Translations under genes and position numbers: made by a program
Shown here: one piece after another, positions 8,332 through 18,979 of the stretch
How positions within the stretch are numbered: the stretch's first letter is position 1
How the letters are laid out: each line of letters opens with the position of its first letter
From: Rhizobiales bacterium CCH10-E5
Lineage (GTDB): Bacteria > Pseudomonadota > Alphaproteobacteria > Rhizobiales > Beijerinckiaceae
Reading direction: 5' to 3'
Assembly (NCBI GenBank): GCA_001556125.1
Contig: LSIG01000188.1
Coordinates: 1 to 42,085 of the forward strand
Length of the DNA stretch: 42,085 nt
Notes under the pieces: generated by a model
What the model was told of the DNA's origin: nothing
Database searches by the model: none
Seen by the model: the letters and a program-made list of their open reading frames with translations, nothing else

Positions 8332-10842
8332 ATGCGCGCCTTCGACACGCCCCTCCCGATCGACGCCGTGCTCGGCGATCTTGCGGCCGCCCTGCGCAAC
8401 CAGCCCAATGCCGTCCTCGTCGCGCCGCCGGGCGCCGGCAAGACCACGCGCGTGCCGCTCGCTTTGCTCGACGAGCCCTGGGTGCAGGGCGGCAAGCTGA
8501 TCGTGCTGGAGCCGCGCCGGCTGGCGGCGCGCGGCGCGGCCTCTCGCATGGCGCAGACGCTGGGCGAGCGGGTCGGCGAAACCGTCGGCCTGCGTGTCCG
8601 GTTAGGATCGAAGATCGGCCCCAAGACGCGCATCGAAGTGGTCACCGAAGGCGTTTTCGCGCGGATGATCCTCGACGATCCGGCGCTCGATGGCGTTGCT
8701 GCCGTGCTCTTCGACGAATTCCACGAACGCTCGCTCGATGCCGATTTCGGGCTGGCACTGGCGCTGGATGCGCAGGCCGGCCTGCGCGAAGATCTTCGCA
8801 TCCTGGTGATGTCGGCGACGCTGGACGGCGCGCGCGTCGCCGGATTGCTCGGTGAAGCGCCGGTGATCGAGAGCCAGGGCCGCGCCTTCCCGGTCGAGAC
8901 CCGCTATCTCGGCCGCGACCCGCTGAAACGGATCGAGGATCAGGTCGCGGATGCGGTGCTGCTGGCGCTGAACGAGCAGCCCGGCTCGCAGCTCGTCTTC
9001 CTGCCCGGCCAGGGCGAGATCAGGCGGGTCGAGGAACGGCTGCGCGAGCGCATTCGCGACAGGGATGTCGAGATCGCGCCGCTCTATGGCGCGCTCGACC
9101 AGGCCGAGCAGGACCGCGCCGTGCTGCCGGCGCCGCTTGGCCGTCGCAAGGTCGTGCTCGCCACCGCCATCGCCGAAACCTCGCTGACGATCGAGGGCGT
9201 CAGGGTGGTGATCGATTCAGGGCTCGCCCGCGTGCCAGTCTACGAGCCCGATCTCGGCGTGACGCGTCTCGAGACCCGCCGTGCCAGCCGCGCCGCCAGC
9301 GACCAGCGCCGCGGCCGCGCCGGGCGCACCGAGCCGGGCATCTGCTACCGGCTCTGGGAAGAGGCTGGCAACGGCGCGCTCGAAGCCTTCGCCCGCCCCG
9401 AGATTCTCTCGGCGGACCTCGCCCCGCTGCTGCTCGACTGTGCCGCCTGGGGCGTGGCGGACCCCGCCAGCCTCGCCTTCCTCGATCCGCCCCCGGCGCC
9501 GGCCCTGAAGGAGGCGCGCAGCCTTCTGAACAGCATTGGCGCGCTCGATGACGATGGCCGCATCACGCCGGAAGGTCGCTCCCTCCAGACCCTGCCGCTG
9601 CCGCCGCGGATCGCCCGCATGGTCGTGGTCGCGGCGCGCTACGGACAGGCTGGTCCGGCCGCCCAGCTCGCCGCGCTTCTGGTCGAGCGCGGACTGGGGG
9701 GTGACGCGATCGACCTGTCGGAGCGGCTCGACCGGCTGGAACGCGAGAGAGGTGGCCGCGCCGCCGATATGCGCCGCCTCGCCGAGGGCTGGGCCCGCGC
9801 CGCCGAGCGGGCCGCAGGCCCGTCCAGACCCCGCGATGCCCTCTCGGTCGGGCTTCTCCTCGCCTTCGCCTATCCCGAGCGCATCGCCAAGGCACGCAGC
9901 GCCGGTTCAGGGCAATATCTCCTCGCCAATGGCCGCGGCGCAACGCTGGAGGCGTCCCAGCGGCTCGCCCGCGAGACCCATCTTGTGATCGCGGAGATGA
10001 CCGGCGCGGCCCAGCAGGCGCGCATCCTCTCGGCTGCGTCTTTTACCGAGGCCGACATCGCCTGGCTGGTCGCCGAGGGACTCTCGCCCTTCGCGATCGA
10101 GGACCGCAGCGAGACGAGCTTCGACCGGACCGCCCGTGCGCTGCGCGTGCGGGCGGTGCGGCGCTATGGCGCCCTCAGCCTCGCCGAGCGGCCGCTGCCG
10201 GCCGAGCCGACGCTGGCGAACGCGACCGTTCTGGCGGAGGGCATCGCCGCGCTCGGCATCGGCCTGCTGCCGTGGACGAAGGCGCAGCGGCAGTTGCGCG
10301 AGCGCGTCGGGTTTCTGCGGCGGGCCGCGCTGGAGGCCGGTGCGACGGAGGCCTGGCCGGACCTGTCGGACGAAGGGCTGGCGGCTGATGCTGCGCTCTG
10401 GCTCGCGCCGCATCTCGTCGGCCGGGCATCGTTGGCGGCCATCGAGCCTGGCGATCTCGACGGGGCGCTAAGCGAGCTGCTGCCCTGGGAGCTGAAGCGA
10501 CGGCTTGACGCCGAGGCGCCAACGCATTTCACCGCGCCGACCGGCTCCAGCCTCGCGGTCGACTACGGCGCCGAGGCCGGCCCGACGATCTCGGTGCGCG
10601 TGCAGGAACTGTTCGGGTTGTCGAAGCATCCGGCGCTGGCCGGCGGGCGGGTGCCGCTGGTTCTGGAATTGCTCTCGCCCGGCCACAAGCCGGTCCAGAT
10701 CACCCGCGACCTGCCGGGCTTCTGGCGCGGCTCCTGGGCGGCCGTGAAATCGGAGATGAAAGGCCGCTATCCCCGCCATCCCTGGCCGGACGATCCCGCA
10801 GCCGCCCCACCGACGACCCGGGCCAAGCCGAGAGGAACGTGA
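8332..10842 (+). CDS. hrpB: ATP-dependent RNA helicase HrpB
   Basis: DEAH-box helicase of the HrpB group, 836 aa, normal for the family. Motifs in order: Walker A APPGAGKTTRVP (about 31-42), DEFHERSLD (DExH), SATLDGARV, then motif IV-VI elements IAETSLTIEGV and QRRGRAGRTEPG. A long HrpB-specific C-terminal part ends with ..HPWPDDPAAAPPTTR, the usual PKHPWP(E/D)DP signature. The ATG at 8332 (MRAFDTPLPID) is preferred to 8281, whose extra residues look non-coding. Its physiological RNA target is unknown in most bacteria. It diverges from trpA and ends at an inverted-repeat element. Confidence 0.93.
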   Translation: MRAFDTPLPIDAVLGDLAAALRNQPNAVLVAPPGAGKTTRVPLALLDEPWVQGGKLIVLEPRRLAARGAASRMAQTLGERVGETVGLRVRLGSKIGPKTRIEVVTEGVFARMILDDPALDGVAAVLFDEFHERSLDADFGLALALDAQAGLREDLRILVMSATLDGARVAGLLGEAPVIESQGRAFPVETRYLGRDPLKRIEDQVADAVLLALNEQPGSQLVFLPGQGEIRRVEERLRERIRDRDVEIAPLYGALDQAEQDRAVLPAPLGRRKVVLATAIAETSLTIEGVRVVIDSGLARVPVYEPDLGVTRLETRRASRAASDQRRGRAGRTEPGICYRLWEEAGNGALEAFARPEILSADLAPLLLDCAAWGVADPASLAFLDPPPAPALKEARSLLNSIGALDDDGRITPEGRSLQTLPLPPRIARMVVVAARYGQAGPAAQLAALLVERGLGGDAIDLSERLDRLERERGGRAADMRRLAEGWARAAERAAGPSRPRDALSVGLLLAFAYPERIAKARSAGSGQYLLANGRGATLEASQRLARETHLVIAEMTGAAQQARILSAASFTEADIAWLVAEGLSPFAIEDRSETSFDRTARALRVRAVRRYGALSLAERPLPAEPTLANATVLAEGIAALGIGLLPWTKAQRQLRERVGFLRRAALEAGATEAWPDLSDEGLAADAALWLAPHLVGRASLAAIEPGDLDGALSELLPWELKRRLDAEAPTHFTAPTGSSLAVDYGAEAGPTISVRVQELFGLSKHPALAGGRVPLVLELLSPGHKPVQITRDLPGFWRGSWAAVKSEMKGRYPRHPWPDDPAAAPPTTRAKPRGT

Positions 10843-10850
10843 GAGATTGG

Positions 10851-10946
10851 CCGTCATTCTCGGGCGGAGCGAAGCGCAGACCCGAGAATCTCGCGAAGGA
10901 AGGGCGCCGGTCAGAGAGATGCTCGGGTCAAGCCCGAGCATGACGG
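10851..10946. repeat. Intergenic inverted-repeat element (copy 2)
   Basis: Arms are CCGTCATTCTCGGG at 10851-10864 and CCCGAGCATGACGG at 10933-10946, pairing at 13 of 14 positions. It contains GCGAAGCGCAGACCCGAGAAT, nearly the same internal block as the element at 785-890. It fills the gap between the convergent ends of hrpB and the DUF1194 gene, which suits a bidirectional transcript-end role or a miniature mobile repeat. Confidence 0.75.
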
Positions 10947-10957
10947 CCTGAGGCCTC

Positions 10958-11770
10958 TCAATTCCCCATCCGGTCGCGCCATTGCCGCTCGCCGGCGAGG
11001 CAGCTGGCGTTGCTGCCGGTCGATTGCGCTTTCTGCACCACCGCCTCGCCCTCGCGCGGCATTTCGGCGATCTCGCGGATCAGCTTCGTGCGCGTCGCAT
11101 CGACGAACTGGGTGCGCTCGCGGATCGGGATGACGAAGGCGCCCGGCCCGGTGACGACGCAGTCCTTGTAGTAGACGTCGAGATTGTCGATGTCGAAATA
11201 GCTCGCCTGCTTCAGCATCACCGGCAGCCCGTTGATGCTGATGCCCTTGGCTGCGGCCTCGTCGCGCGCGACCGTCACGGGCCGTCCGTCATTGTTGGCT
11301 CCGTCGCCGGAGATATCGATGACCTTGCGCATCGGCGTGACATTGGCCTGCTCGAGCAGCTGCACGGCCGTGTCGATCGCCGCCGAAATCGAGGTGCGCC
11401 GCCCCCGCCGCGTCTGCGCCTCGCCGAGCTCCTCCGCGAAGGCGATGGCCGAGGCGGGCGTGTCGATGATCGTCCAGGGCTTGACGACATGCTGGAAATG
11501 CCCGCCCGCCCATTCGAAATAGGTCACGGCGATCTTGCCGATCGCGCCCTTGGCGATGGCGTCGTGCAGCGGTTTGGAGCGGAAGGCCTCGATATAGCCA
11601 TTGCGCTGCAGGGCGAGCTCGTCGAGATCCATCGAGAAGGAGACATCGACCGCGAGAACGAGCGCGACATCGACCTCTTCAGGCGGGCCGGCGGCCGGCT
11701 GGGCACGGGCGGCGGCGGAGACGAGCCCCGCAACCGCCAGACTCAAGAGACCGTACAGCCAGCGCCGCAT
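10958..11770 (-). CDS. DUF1194 (von Willebrand A-like) exported protein
   Basis: A 270-aa protein with an N-terminal signal peptide (MRRWLYGLLSLAVAGLVSAAARAQ, cut probably after ARA), so it is likely periplasmic. It then has a vWFA-like fold beginning VDVALVLAVDVSFSMD, whose D42-S44-S46 form the MIDAS metal site. KVIDISGDGANNDG provides the second strand typical of DUF1194. The start at 11770 is set by GGAGG 5 nt upstream; an ATG at 11785 is less likely. Function unknown; vWFA domains usually mediate metal-dependent protein contacts. It lies downstream of cmk, where many relatives have rpsA. Confidence 0.85.
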   Translation of the reverse strand: MRRWLYGLLSLAVAGLVSAAARAQPAAGPPEEVDVALVLAVDVSFSMDLDELALQRNGYIEAFRSKPLHDAIAKGAIGKIAVTYFEWAGGHFQHVVKPWTIIDTPASAIAFAEELGEAQTRRGRRTSISAAIDTAVQLLEQANVTPMRKVIDISGDGANNDGRPVTVARDEAAAKGISINGLPVMLKQASYFDIDNLDVYYKDCVVTGPGAFVIPIRERTQFVDATRTKLIREIAEMPREGEAVVQKAQSTGSNASCLAGERQWRDRMGN

Positions 11771-11845
11771 CGCCACCTCCGTCATCCCATCGTGACGAAA
11801 CTGTGCGCCTGCTTTTGATTCTGTCCAAGCCCCAAAACCGGGCGG

Positions 11846-13923
<2,078 letters not shown>

Positions 13924-13995
13924 TCACGTCCGGGACGGGCGGCCTTACGCTGCCGGCTGCGGCACCGTTCCTGCACCTTGGGAACGAATCAGCAT

Positions 13996-14024
13996 TTGAC
14001 AGGGCGGGCCACCCCGACTAACGG
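13996..14024 (+). promoter_or_regulatory. Possible promoter of the FYDLN-acid gene
   Basis: TTGACA at 13996-14001 is followed by a 17-bp spacer and TAACGG at 14019-14024, about 45 bp upstream of the GTG start. The -35 box is exact and the -10 box is weak. The site is in the divergent gap with aroA. Confidence 0.45.
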
Positions 14025-14068
14025 ACGCGCCTGCTTTTCAGAACATGAATGATTGAAGGTCCGACGCA

Positions 14069-14464
14069 GTGGCGAAACCGGAACTTGGCACCAAGCGCGT
14101 TTGCCCGACGACGGGGCGCAAATTTTACGACCTGAACAAGGACCCGATCGTCTCGCCTTACACGGGACAGTCCTATCCGCGCTCGATGTTTGAGCCGCAG
14201 GCCAAGGCGGCAGCCGCCGCGGCCAAGCCCGACGAGGACGAGGATGAGGTCGAGGCCGCCGACAGCGCGGTCGAGCTTGTCTCGCTCGACGAGGCCGATG
14301 CCGAGGCGACCGAGAAGGACGCCGTCGTCACCAGCGAGGACGACATCGAGGTCGAGGACGACGTCGCGCCCGATGACGACACCTTCCTGGAAGAGGACGA
14401 GGAAGGCGACGACGACGTCGCCGACCTGATCGATGGCGACATCGAGGGCGACGAGGACGTCTGA
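14069..14464 (+). CDS. FYDLN-acid domain protein (TIGR02300 family)
   Basis: A 131-aa protein, GTG start. The conserved N-terminal domain reads KPELGTKRVCPTTGRKFYDL with NKDPIVSPYTGQSYP following; the FYDLN signature names the family. From about residue 55 to the end it is almost all Asp, Glu, Val and Ala (for example DEDEDEVEAAD and DDDTFLEEDEEGDDD), an acidic low-complexity tail likely to be disordered. A zinc-ribbon-like role is possible but only one Cys is visible. Function unknown. It is next to aroA and upstream of tRNA-Ala, a known alphaproteobacterial neighbourhood. Confidence 0.9.
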   Translation: MAKPELGTKRVCPTTGRKFYDLNKDPIVSPYTGQSYPRSMFEPQAKAAAAAAKPDEDEDEVEAADSAVELVSLDEADAEATEKDAVVTSEDDIEVEDDVAPDDDTFLEEDEEGDDDVADLIDGDIEGDEDV

Positions 14465-14517
14465 ACCCCTCCCGCCGGGGCGACGAAAAAGAATGACGAT
14501 CGAGCGACAATCGGTGC

Positions 14518-14546
14518 TTGAGTCTTCCTCCGCTCCCGCCTATAGA
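14518..14546 (+). promoter_or_regulatory. Probable promoter of tRNA-Ala
   Basis: TTGAGT at 14518-14523, a 17-bp spacer, and TATAGA at 14541-14546: a good sigma-70-type match in otherwise GC-rich DNA, about 110 bp upstream of the tRNA. A CCCGG-TT-CCGGG hairpin lies between promoter and tRNA and would be in the 5' leader removed during maturation. Confidence 0.55.
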
Positions 14547-14656
14547 GCGCTTCGCCGCTGACGCGGCGCCCGGTTCCGGGATCGTCCGAGGCGAAAGCCC
14601 GGTGCTCCTGAACCGAACAAGACCCCGGCCGACCCCCATGTCCGCCGGCTGAGAGT

Positions 14657-14732
<76 letters not shown>

Positions 14733-14884
14733 TCTCCCCTCTCAGAGATCCGATCCTGACCACCGCCGCGCCGATCGGATGCGATCGCATGTCCGGTCGC
14801 TTCTCTCTCGGTCGTCCGACATCCCTCGATTTGGCCGGCTTGAGCTCCGTCCTTGGCTCCTTGCGGCGAATCGCTGGCCGGGAT

Positions 14885-14926
14885 CGCCGCCCCGACGGCC
14901 TTTGGGAGGGGAAGGTCGGGGCGGCG
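14885..14926. other. Long GC-rich stem-loop in a gene-free gap
   Basis: CGCCGCCCCGAC at 14885-14896 pairs perfectly with GTCGGGGCGGCG at 14915-14926 around an 18-nt loop. There is no T-run on either side, so it is not a classic terminator. It sits in the 280-bp stretch between tRNA-Ala and the convergent amidotransferase gene, where I see no gene. It could stop or stabilise transcripts arriving from either side. Confidence 0.5.
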
Positions 14927-15012
14927 GGGTGTTCAGCCGCGATGCGAGCGACCTCTCCTTAATCGCGCGAGCCCCCCTCCGGGTTCATCCGTCTCGTTGA
15001 CAACCGACCGGA

Positions 15013-15801
15013 TCAGGCGGCCGCGGCGAGGCCGACCTCGAACGGCGCGATGGCGACCGTCCCGGCCCTGACCGTCACCAGTGCGCTGCCGGCCAGCGGC
15101 TGCCAGCATTCGCGCGCCGCATCGACCGGCTCCGACGCGACCACGACGCTGTCGGGCCGCTGGCAGACATAAAGGCTCGGCGGTTTGCCGTCGGAAGCCC
15201 AGCGCACGGCATGGATCGTCTCGCCGTCGGACAGGGCGGCGGCGCAGCGCAGCGGCTCGGACGTGCCCGCCTGCTGCATCAGCGCCAGCGCGTCGCCGAG
15301 CGCTGCCGCCAATGCGGCGCCCGGCGCCATACCGGCCTCGATGCGCGCCAAAACCAGCAGGAACAACGCCTCCGAATCGGTCGTCCCAACCCGCGCCGCA
15401 TAGAGCGAATCGGGGATCAGCCCCTCGAGGCGGCGGCGGATCAGCCCATAGCCGCCGATCTGGCCGTTGTGCATGAAGAGATGCCGGCCATGGGCGAAGG
15501 GATGGCAGTTCGCCCGCGTTGTGGCGGTGCCGGTCGCGGCGCGCACATGGGCGAAGAAGAGCGGGGAGCGGACCTGGCGCGCGATCGAGAGCAGGTTCTC
15601 GTCGGACCAGGCCGGGCGCACCTCGCGATACTGGCCGGGCTCGGGCCGGTCGCCATACCAGCCGACGCCGAAACCGTCGCCATTGGTGCCGGTCTTGGCC
15701 TCGGCCGCATGGAGTGACTGGTGGATCAGCGAGTGGCACGGCGCCGCGACGAGATCCTCGAGGAAGACCGGGGCGCCGGAATAGGCCAGGAAGCGACACA
15801 T
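15013..15801 (-). CDS. Class II glutamine amidotransferase, YafJ-like
   Basis: A 262-aa Ntn-hydrolase glutaminase domain without a visible synthetase partner domain. The start MCRFLAYSG puts the catalytic Cys at position 2, exposed after Met removal, as the family requires; the longer open frame is rejected for this reason. GDGFGVGWYG, FFAHVRAATGT, NCHPFAHGRHLFMHNGQIGG and TDSEALF are the usual substrate-loop and oxyanion motifs. Its acceptor is unknown; relatives include YafJ and EgtC-like proteins. No ergothioneine genes are adjacent, so EgtC is not called. It diverges from the antiporter gene. Confidence 0.88.
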   Translation of the reverse strand: MCRFLAYSGAPVFLEDLVAAPCHSLIHQSLHAAEAKTGTNGDGFGVGWYGDRPEPGQYREVRPAWSDENLLSIARQVRSPLFFAHVRAATGTATTRANCHPFAHGRHLFMHNGQIGGYGLIRRRLEGLIPDSLYAARVGTTDSEALFLLVLARIEAGMAPGAALAAALGDALALMQQAGTSEPLRCAAALSDGETIHAVRWASDGKPPSLYVCQRPDSVVVASEPVDAARECWQPLAGSALVTVRAGTVAIAPFEVGLAAAA

Positions 15802-15970
15802 GGGAGGGTCCGAATCGCGGGCGGCCAGCGCCGCATGCAGAAGATTATTCTCGCGAATCGCCAGGCAGGCAAACCTGGATCCGCCACTGTCGGCCCGGTT
15901 GCGGGGGGCATGACCATCGTATAACCGTGCCGGAACCAATGACGACGGCATGAGACGAGTGGGGCGGGGG

Positions 15971-17395
15971 ATGGCCAAGAACACCGGTCTGACGGGGCTC
16001 GCCGCTGCTGTCCTGCTCTGCCTGCCTGCCGGCCCGGCCCTTGCCGCCACCGGCATCGACGGTGCTTCGATGGGGGTGCTCTGGGCGCTGCCCTTTGCCG
16101 GGATGCTGCTGTCGATCGCGCTCGGCCCGATCCTGTTCCCGCATTTCTGGGAGCTGAACTACGGAAAGTTCGCCGCCGTCTGGGCGGCGCTGGTGCTGAT
16201 CCCGCTGGTTGCGTTGCGCGGCTTCGAACCGGCGCTGGGGGCGCTGGCCCACACCGCGCTGCTCGAATACATCCCCTTCATCATCCTGCTCTTCGCCCTG
16301 TTCACGATCGCCGGCGGCATCCTGATCATGGGCAATCTCCACGGCAACCCGGCCACGAACACCGCTTTGCTGGCGATCGGCACGCTGATGGCGAGCTTCG
16401 TCGGCACGACGGGCGCCTCGATCATCATGATCCGGCCCGTCCTGCGCGCCAATGACAGCCGCCGCCACAACGTGCATGTCGTGGTCTTCTTCATCTTCCT
16501 GGTCTCGAACATCGGTGGCTCGCTGACGCCGCTCGGCGACCCGCCGCTCTTCCTCGGCTTCCTGCGCGGTGTGAGCTTCTTCTGGACCACGACCCATCTG
16601 CTGCCCGAGACCCTGCTCGCCGTCGCGATCCTGCTGGCGCTGTTCTACGCGCTCGACAGCTGGTTCTATCGCCGGGAAGAGGGCATGCCGCCGCTGAAGG
16701 ACCCCACGCCCGACCGCGACATCAAGCTCTATGGCAAGGTCAACTTCATCCTGCTCGGTGGCGTCATCGCCGCGATCCTGATGTCGGCGAGCTGGAAGCC
16801 GGGCATCGTCTTCGACATTCTCGGCTCGAAGGTCGAGCTTCAGAATGTCGTGCGGGATATCGTGCTTCTGGCCCTGGCAGCCCTCTCACTGAAACTGACG
16901 CCAAACCCCGTGCGGGCCGGCAACGAGTTCACCTGGGGGCCGATCAAGGAGGTCGCGAAGCTCTTCGCCGGCATCTTCGTCTGCATCATTCCCGTGCTGG
17001 CCATGCTCCAGGCGGGCCGGGACGGCGCCTTTTCGGGCCTGGTCTCACTCGTCACCAATCCCGACGGCAGTCACAACACGGTCGCCTATTTCTGGCTGAC
17101 GGGCATCCTGTCCTCCTTCCTCGACAACGCCCCGACCTACCTCGTCTTCTTCGAGCTCGCGGGCGGCAATCCGCAGGTCCTGATGACCACGGGAGCGCTG
17201 ACGCTGGCGGCGGTTTCGGCGGGGGCGGTCTTCATGGGCGCCAACACCTATATCGGCAACGCGCCCAACTTCATGGTCTACGCCATCGCCAAGGACCGGA
17301 AGGTGAAGATGCCGAGCTTCTTCGGCTACATGGCCTGGTCTGGCGCGATCCTGATCCCGATCTTCATCCTCCAGACGGTCATCTTCTTCCGCTGA
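15971..17395 (+). CDS. NhaD-like sodium:proton antiporter
   Basis: Inner-membrane ion transporter of 474 aa in the ion-transporter (NhaD/ArsB/CitMHS) superfamily. The start at 15971 (MAKNTGLTGL) follows a G-rich SD-like stretch. The first hydrophobic segment ends in ALAATG and could be a signal peptide or first helix; about 11-12 further membrane segments follow. Family-like motifs include GNLHGNPATNTALLAIGT, GTTGASIIMIRP, NIGGSLTPLGDPPLFLGF and SSFLDNAPTYLVFFE, repeated half-site structures with helix-breaking residues. NhaD is the nearest named family; ion specificity is not proven. A strong terminator follows at once. Confidence 0.82.
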   Translation: MAKNTGLTGLAAAVLLCLPAGPALAATGIDGASMGVLWALPFAGMLLSIALGPILFPHFWELNYGKFAAVWAALVLIPLVALRGFEPALGALAHTALLEYIPFIILLFALFTIAGGILIMGNLHGNPATNTALLAIGTLMASFVGTTGASIIMIRPVLRANDSRRHNVHVVVFFIFLVSNIGGSLTPLGDPPLFLGFLRGVSFFWTTTHLLPETLLAVAILLALFYALDSWFYRREEGMPPLKDPTPDRDIKLYGKVNFILLGGVIAAILMSASWKPGIVFDILGSKVELQNVVRDIVLLALAALSLKLTPNPVRAGNEFTWGPIKEVAKLFAGIFVCIIPVLAMLQAGRDGAFSGLVSLVTNPDGSHNTVAYFWLTGILSSFLDNAPTYLVFFELAGGNPQVLMTTGALTLAAVSAGAVFMGANTYIGNAPNFMVYAIAKDRKVKMPSFFGYMAWSGAILIPIFILQTVIFFR

Positions 17396-17407
17396 GCGGT
17401 TGGAACG

Positions 17408-17441
17408 AAAACGCCCGCCGGTCCGGACCGGCGGGCGTTTT
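17408..17441. terminator. Bidirectional rho-independent terminator
   Basis: A 26-bp perfect palindrome, arms CGCCCGCCGGTCC / GGACCGGCGGGCG (17412-17437), flanked by AAAA on the left and TTTT on the right. It lies between the convergent ends of the antiporter and phaZ genes and can end transcription in both directions. It is the clearest terminator in the window. Confidence 0.9.
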
Positions 17442-17479
17442 ACGTCTGGGGTGACCGCGCTCTGCAGCGCCGCAACGCC

Positions 17480-18796
17480 TCAGCTCGCGACCTTGAGCCC
17501 CTTGCGCGCCACGCTGGCGCTGGCGTCGCGGCGGCTCTTGGCGGCCTCCATGTCGAGCGTCAGCATGAAATCGGCGATGCGCGGGGCGATCTCCGAGCGG
17601 AAGCGCGAGCCATTGAAGACGCCGTAATGGCCGACTCCCATCTGGAGATAATGCACGCGCTTGTCGTCGGGAATGTTGGGGCAGAGATCATGCGCGGCCT
17701 GCGTCTGGCCGACGCCGGAAATGTCGTCCTTCTCGCCTTCGACCGTCATCAGCGCGACGCGGCGGACCGCGCTGCAGTCCACCGGCTTGTCGCGATGCAT
17801 CATCGTGCCCTTGGGCAGGGCGTGCTCGACGAAGACGGTCTCGACGGTCTGGAGATAGAACTCCGCCGTCAGATCCATCACGGCCATGTACTCGTCGTAG
17901 AAGTCGCGATGCTTCTCGGCCGAGTCGCCGTCGCCCGCGATGAGGTGCTTGTACATCTCGTAATGGGCGCTGACATGCCGGTCGATGTTCATCGCCATGA
18001 AGCCCGAAAGCTGCATGAAGCCCGGATAGACATCTCGGAAGGTGCCCGGATGCGGGAAAGGCACCTTGGTGATACAATTACGCCGGAACCAGTCCGTTCC
18101 CCGCTCCATCGCCAGGCAGTTCACCGCGGTCGGCGATCGGCGGGTGTCGATCGGCCCGCCCATCAGCGTCATCGAGCGCGGCGCGCAGGCGTCACCCTCG
18201 GCCTCCATCCGCGCGGCGGCGGCCAGCACCGGCACGGAAGGCTGGCAGACGGCCATGACATGCGTCTCGGGCCCGAGCATCTGCAGCATGGCGATGACGT
18301 AGTCGATATAGTCGTCGAGATCGAAGCGGCCCGCCATCAGCGGCACCAGCCGGGCATCGACCCAATCGGTAATGTAGACCTCGTGCCCGGGCAGGAAGGC
18401 CTCCACCGTGCCGCGCAGCAGCGTGGCGTAGTGGCCCGACATCGGGGCGACGATCAGGACCTTGGGCTGCGGCTTCCGCCGGCCTTCGATGCGGCGGTCG
18501 AAATAGACCATGCGGCAGAAGGGCCGCTCCCAGACGACACGTTCCTCGACCGCGACCTTGACACCATTGATCGTGGTCTCCGGCAAGCCGAAGGCCGGCT
18601 TGCCGTAGCGGCGGGTCGTGCGTTCGAACAATTCGCAGGAGGCGGCGATGGTGCGCCCCATCGGCGTGTAGGTCAGCGGGTTGGCCGGATTGCGGAAGGC
18701 CAGATGCATCGCATCCGAGAAGCCTCGCGCCGGTCCGAGCATCATGTGAGCCGCTTCATAGGCATGGTAGGCGAACGACATGGCGGCCCCATACAT
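17480..18796 (-). CDS. phaZ: Intracellular polyhydroxybutyrate depolymerase
   Basis: Breaks down native PHB granules to release carbon and energy. It is 438 aa from MYGAAMSFAYHAYEAAHM, with AAGGA upstream; a 465-aa reading from 18877 adds an unlikely Cys-rich leader. An alpha/beta-hydrolase with the intracellular-depolymerase nucleophile box VCQPSVPVL (Cys184) in place of a serine lipase box. Conserved stretches are LIVAPMSGHYATLLRGTV, ITDWVDARLVPL, LMGGPIDTR and the C-terminal VEGEKDDISG...GHYGVFNGSR of PHB_depo_C. It shares a gap of about 180 bp with the divergent redox regulator regB, a link worth noting because PHB acts as a redox sink. Confidence 0.93.
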   Translation of the reverse strand: MYGAAMSFAYHAYEAAHMMLGPARGFSDAMHLAFRNPANPLTYTPMGRTIAASCELFERTTRRYGKPAFGLPETTINGVKVAVEERVVWERPFCRMVYFDRRIEGRRKPQPKVLIVAPMSGHYATLLRGTVEAFLPGHEVYITDWVDARLVPLMAGRFDLDDYIDYVIAMLQMLGPETHVMAVCQPSVPVLAAAARMEAEGDACAPRSMTLMGGPIDTRRSPTAVNCLAMERGTDWFRRNCITKVPFPHPGTFRDVYPGFMQLSGFMAMNIDRHVSAHYEMYKHLIAGDGDSAEKHRDFYDEYMAVMDLTAEFYLQTVETVFVEHALPKGTMMHRDKPVDCSAVRRVALMTVEGEKDDISGVGQTQAAHDLCPNIPDDKRVHYLQMGVGHYGVFNGSRFRSEIAPRIADFMLTLDMEAAKSRRDASASVARKGLKVAS

Positions 18797-18979
18797 ACAT
18801 CTGGTCCTTCCGGCGGCGCAGCAGAGACGATGCGCCGCAGCAACAACGCACCCTATGCCCAATTTGTTCTCATTCAACCCTGCAAAAGGCTAAGATTTCA
18901 CTCCTTCCCCATCGTTCACAGTCCACAGCAACCCGGAGAGCCGCTTGACCCCCGACGCGCCGCAGGATCGTCTCCGCGC

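Noticed and set aside
17627..18979. Open frame extending regB about 450 residues upstream
   Set aside because: It runs antisense to phaZ with shadow-like composition; RegB homology begins only after the ATG at 18980.
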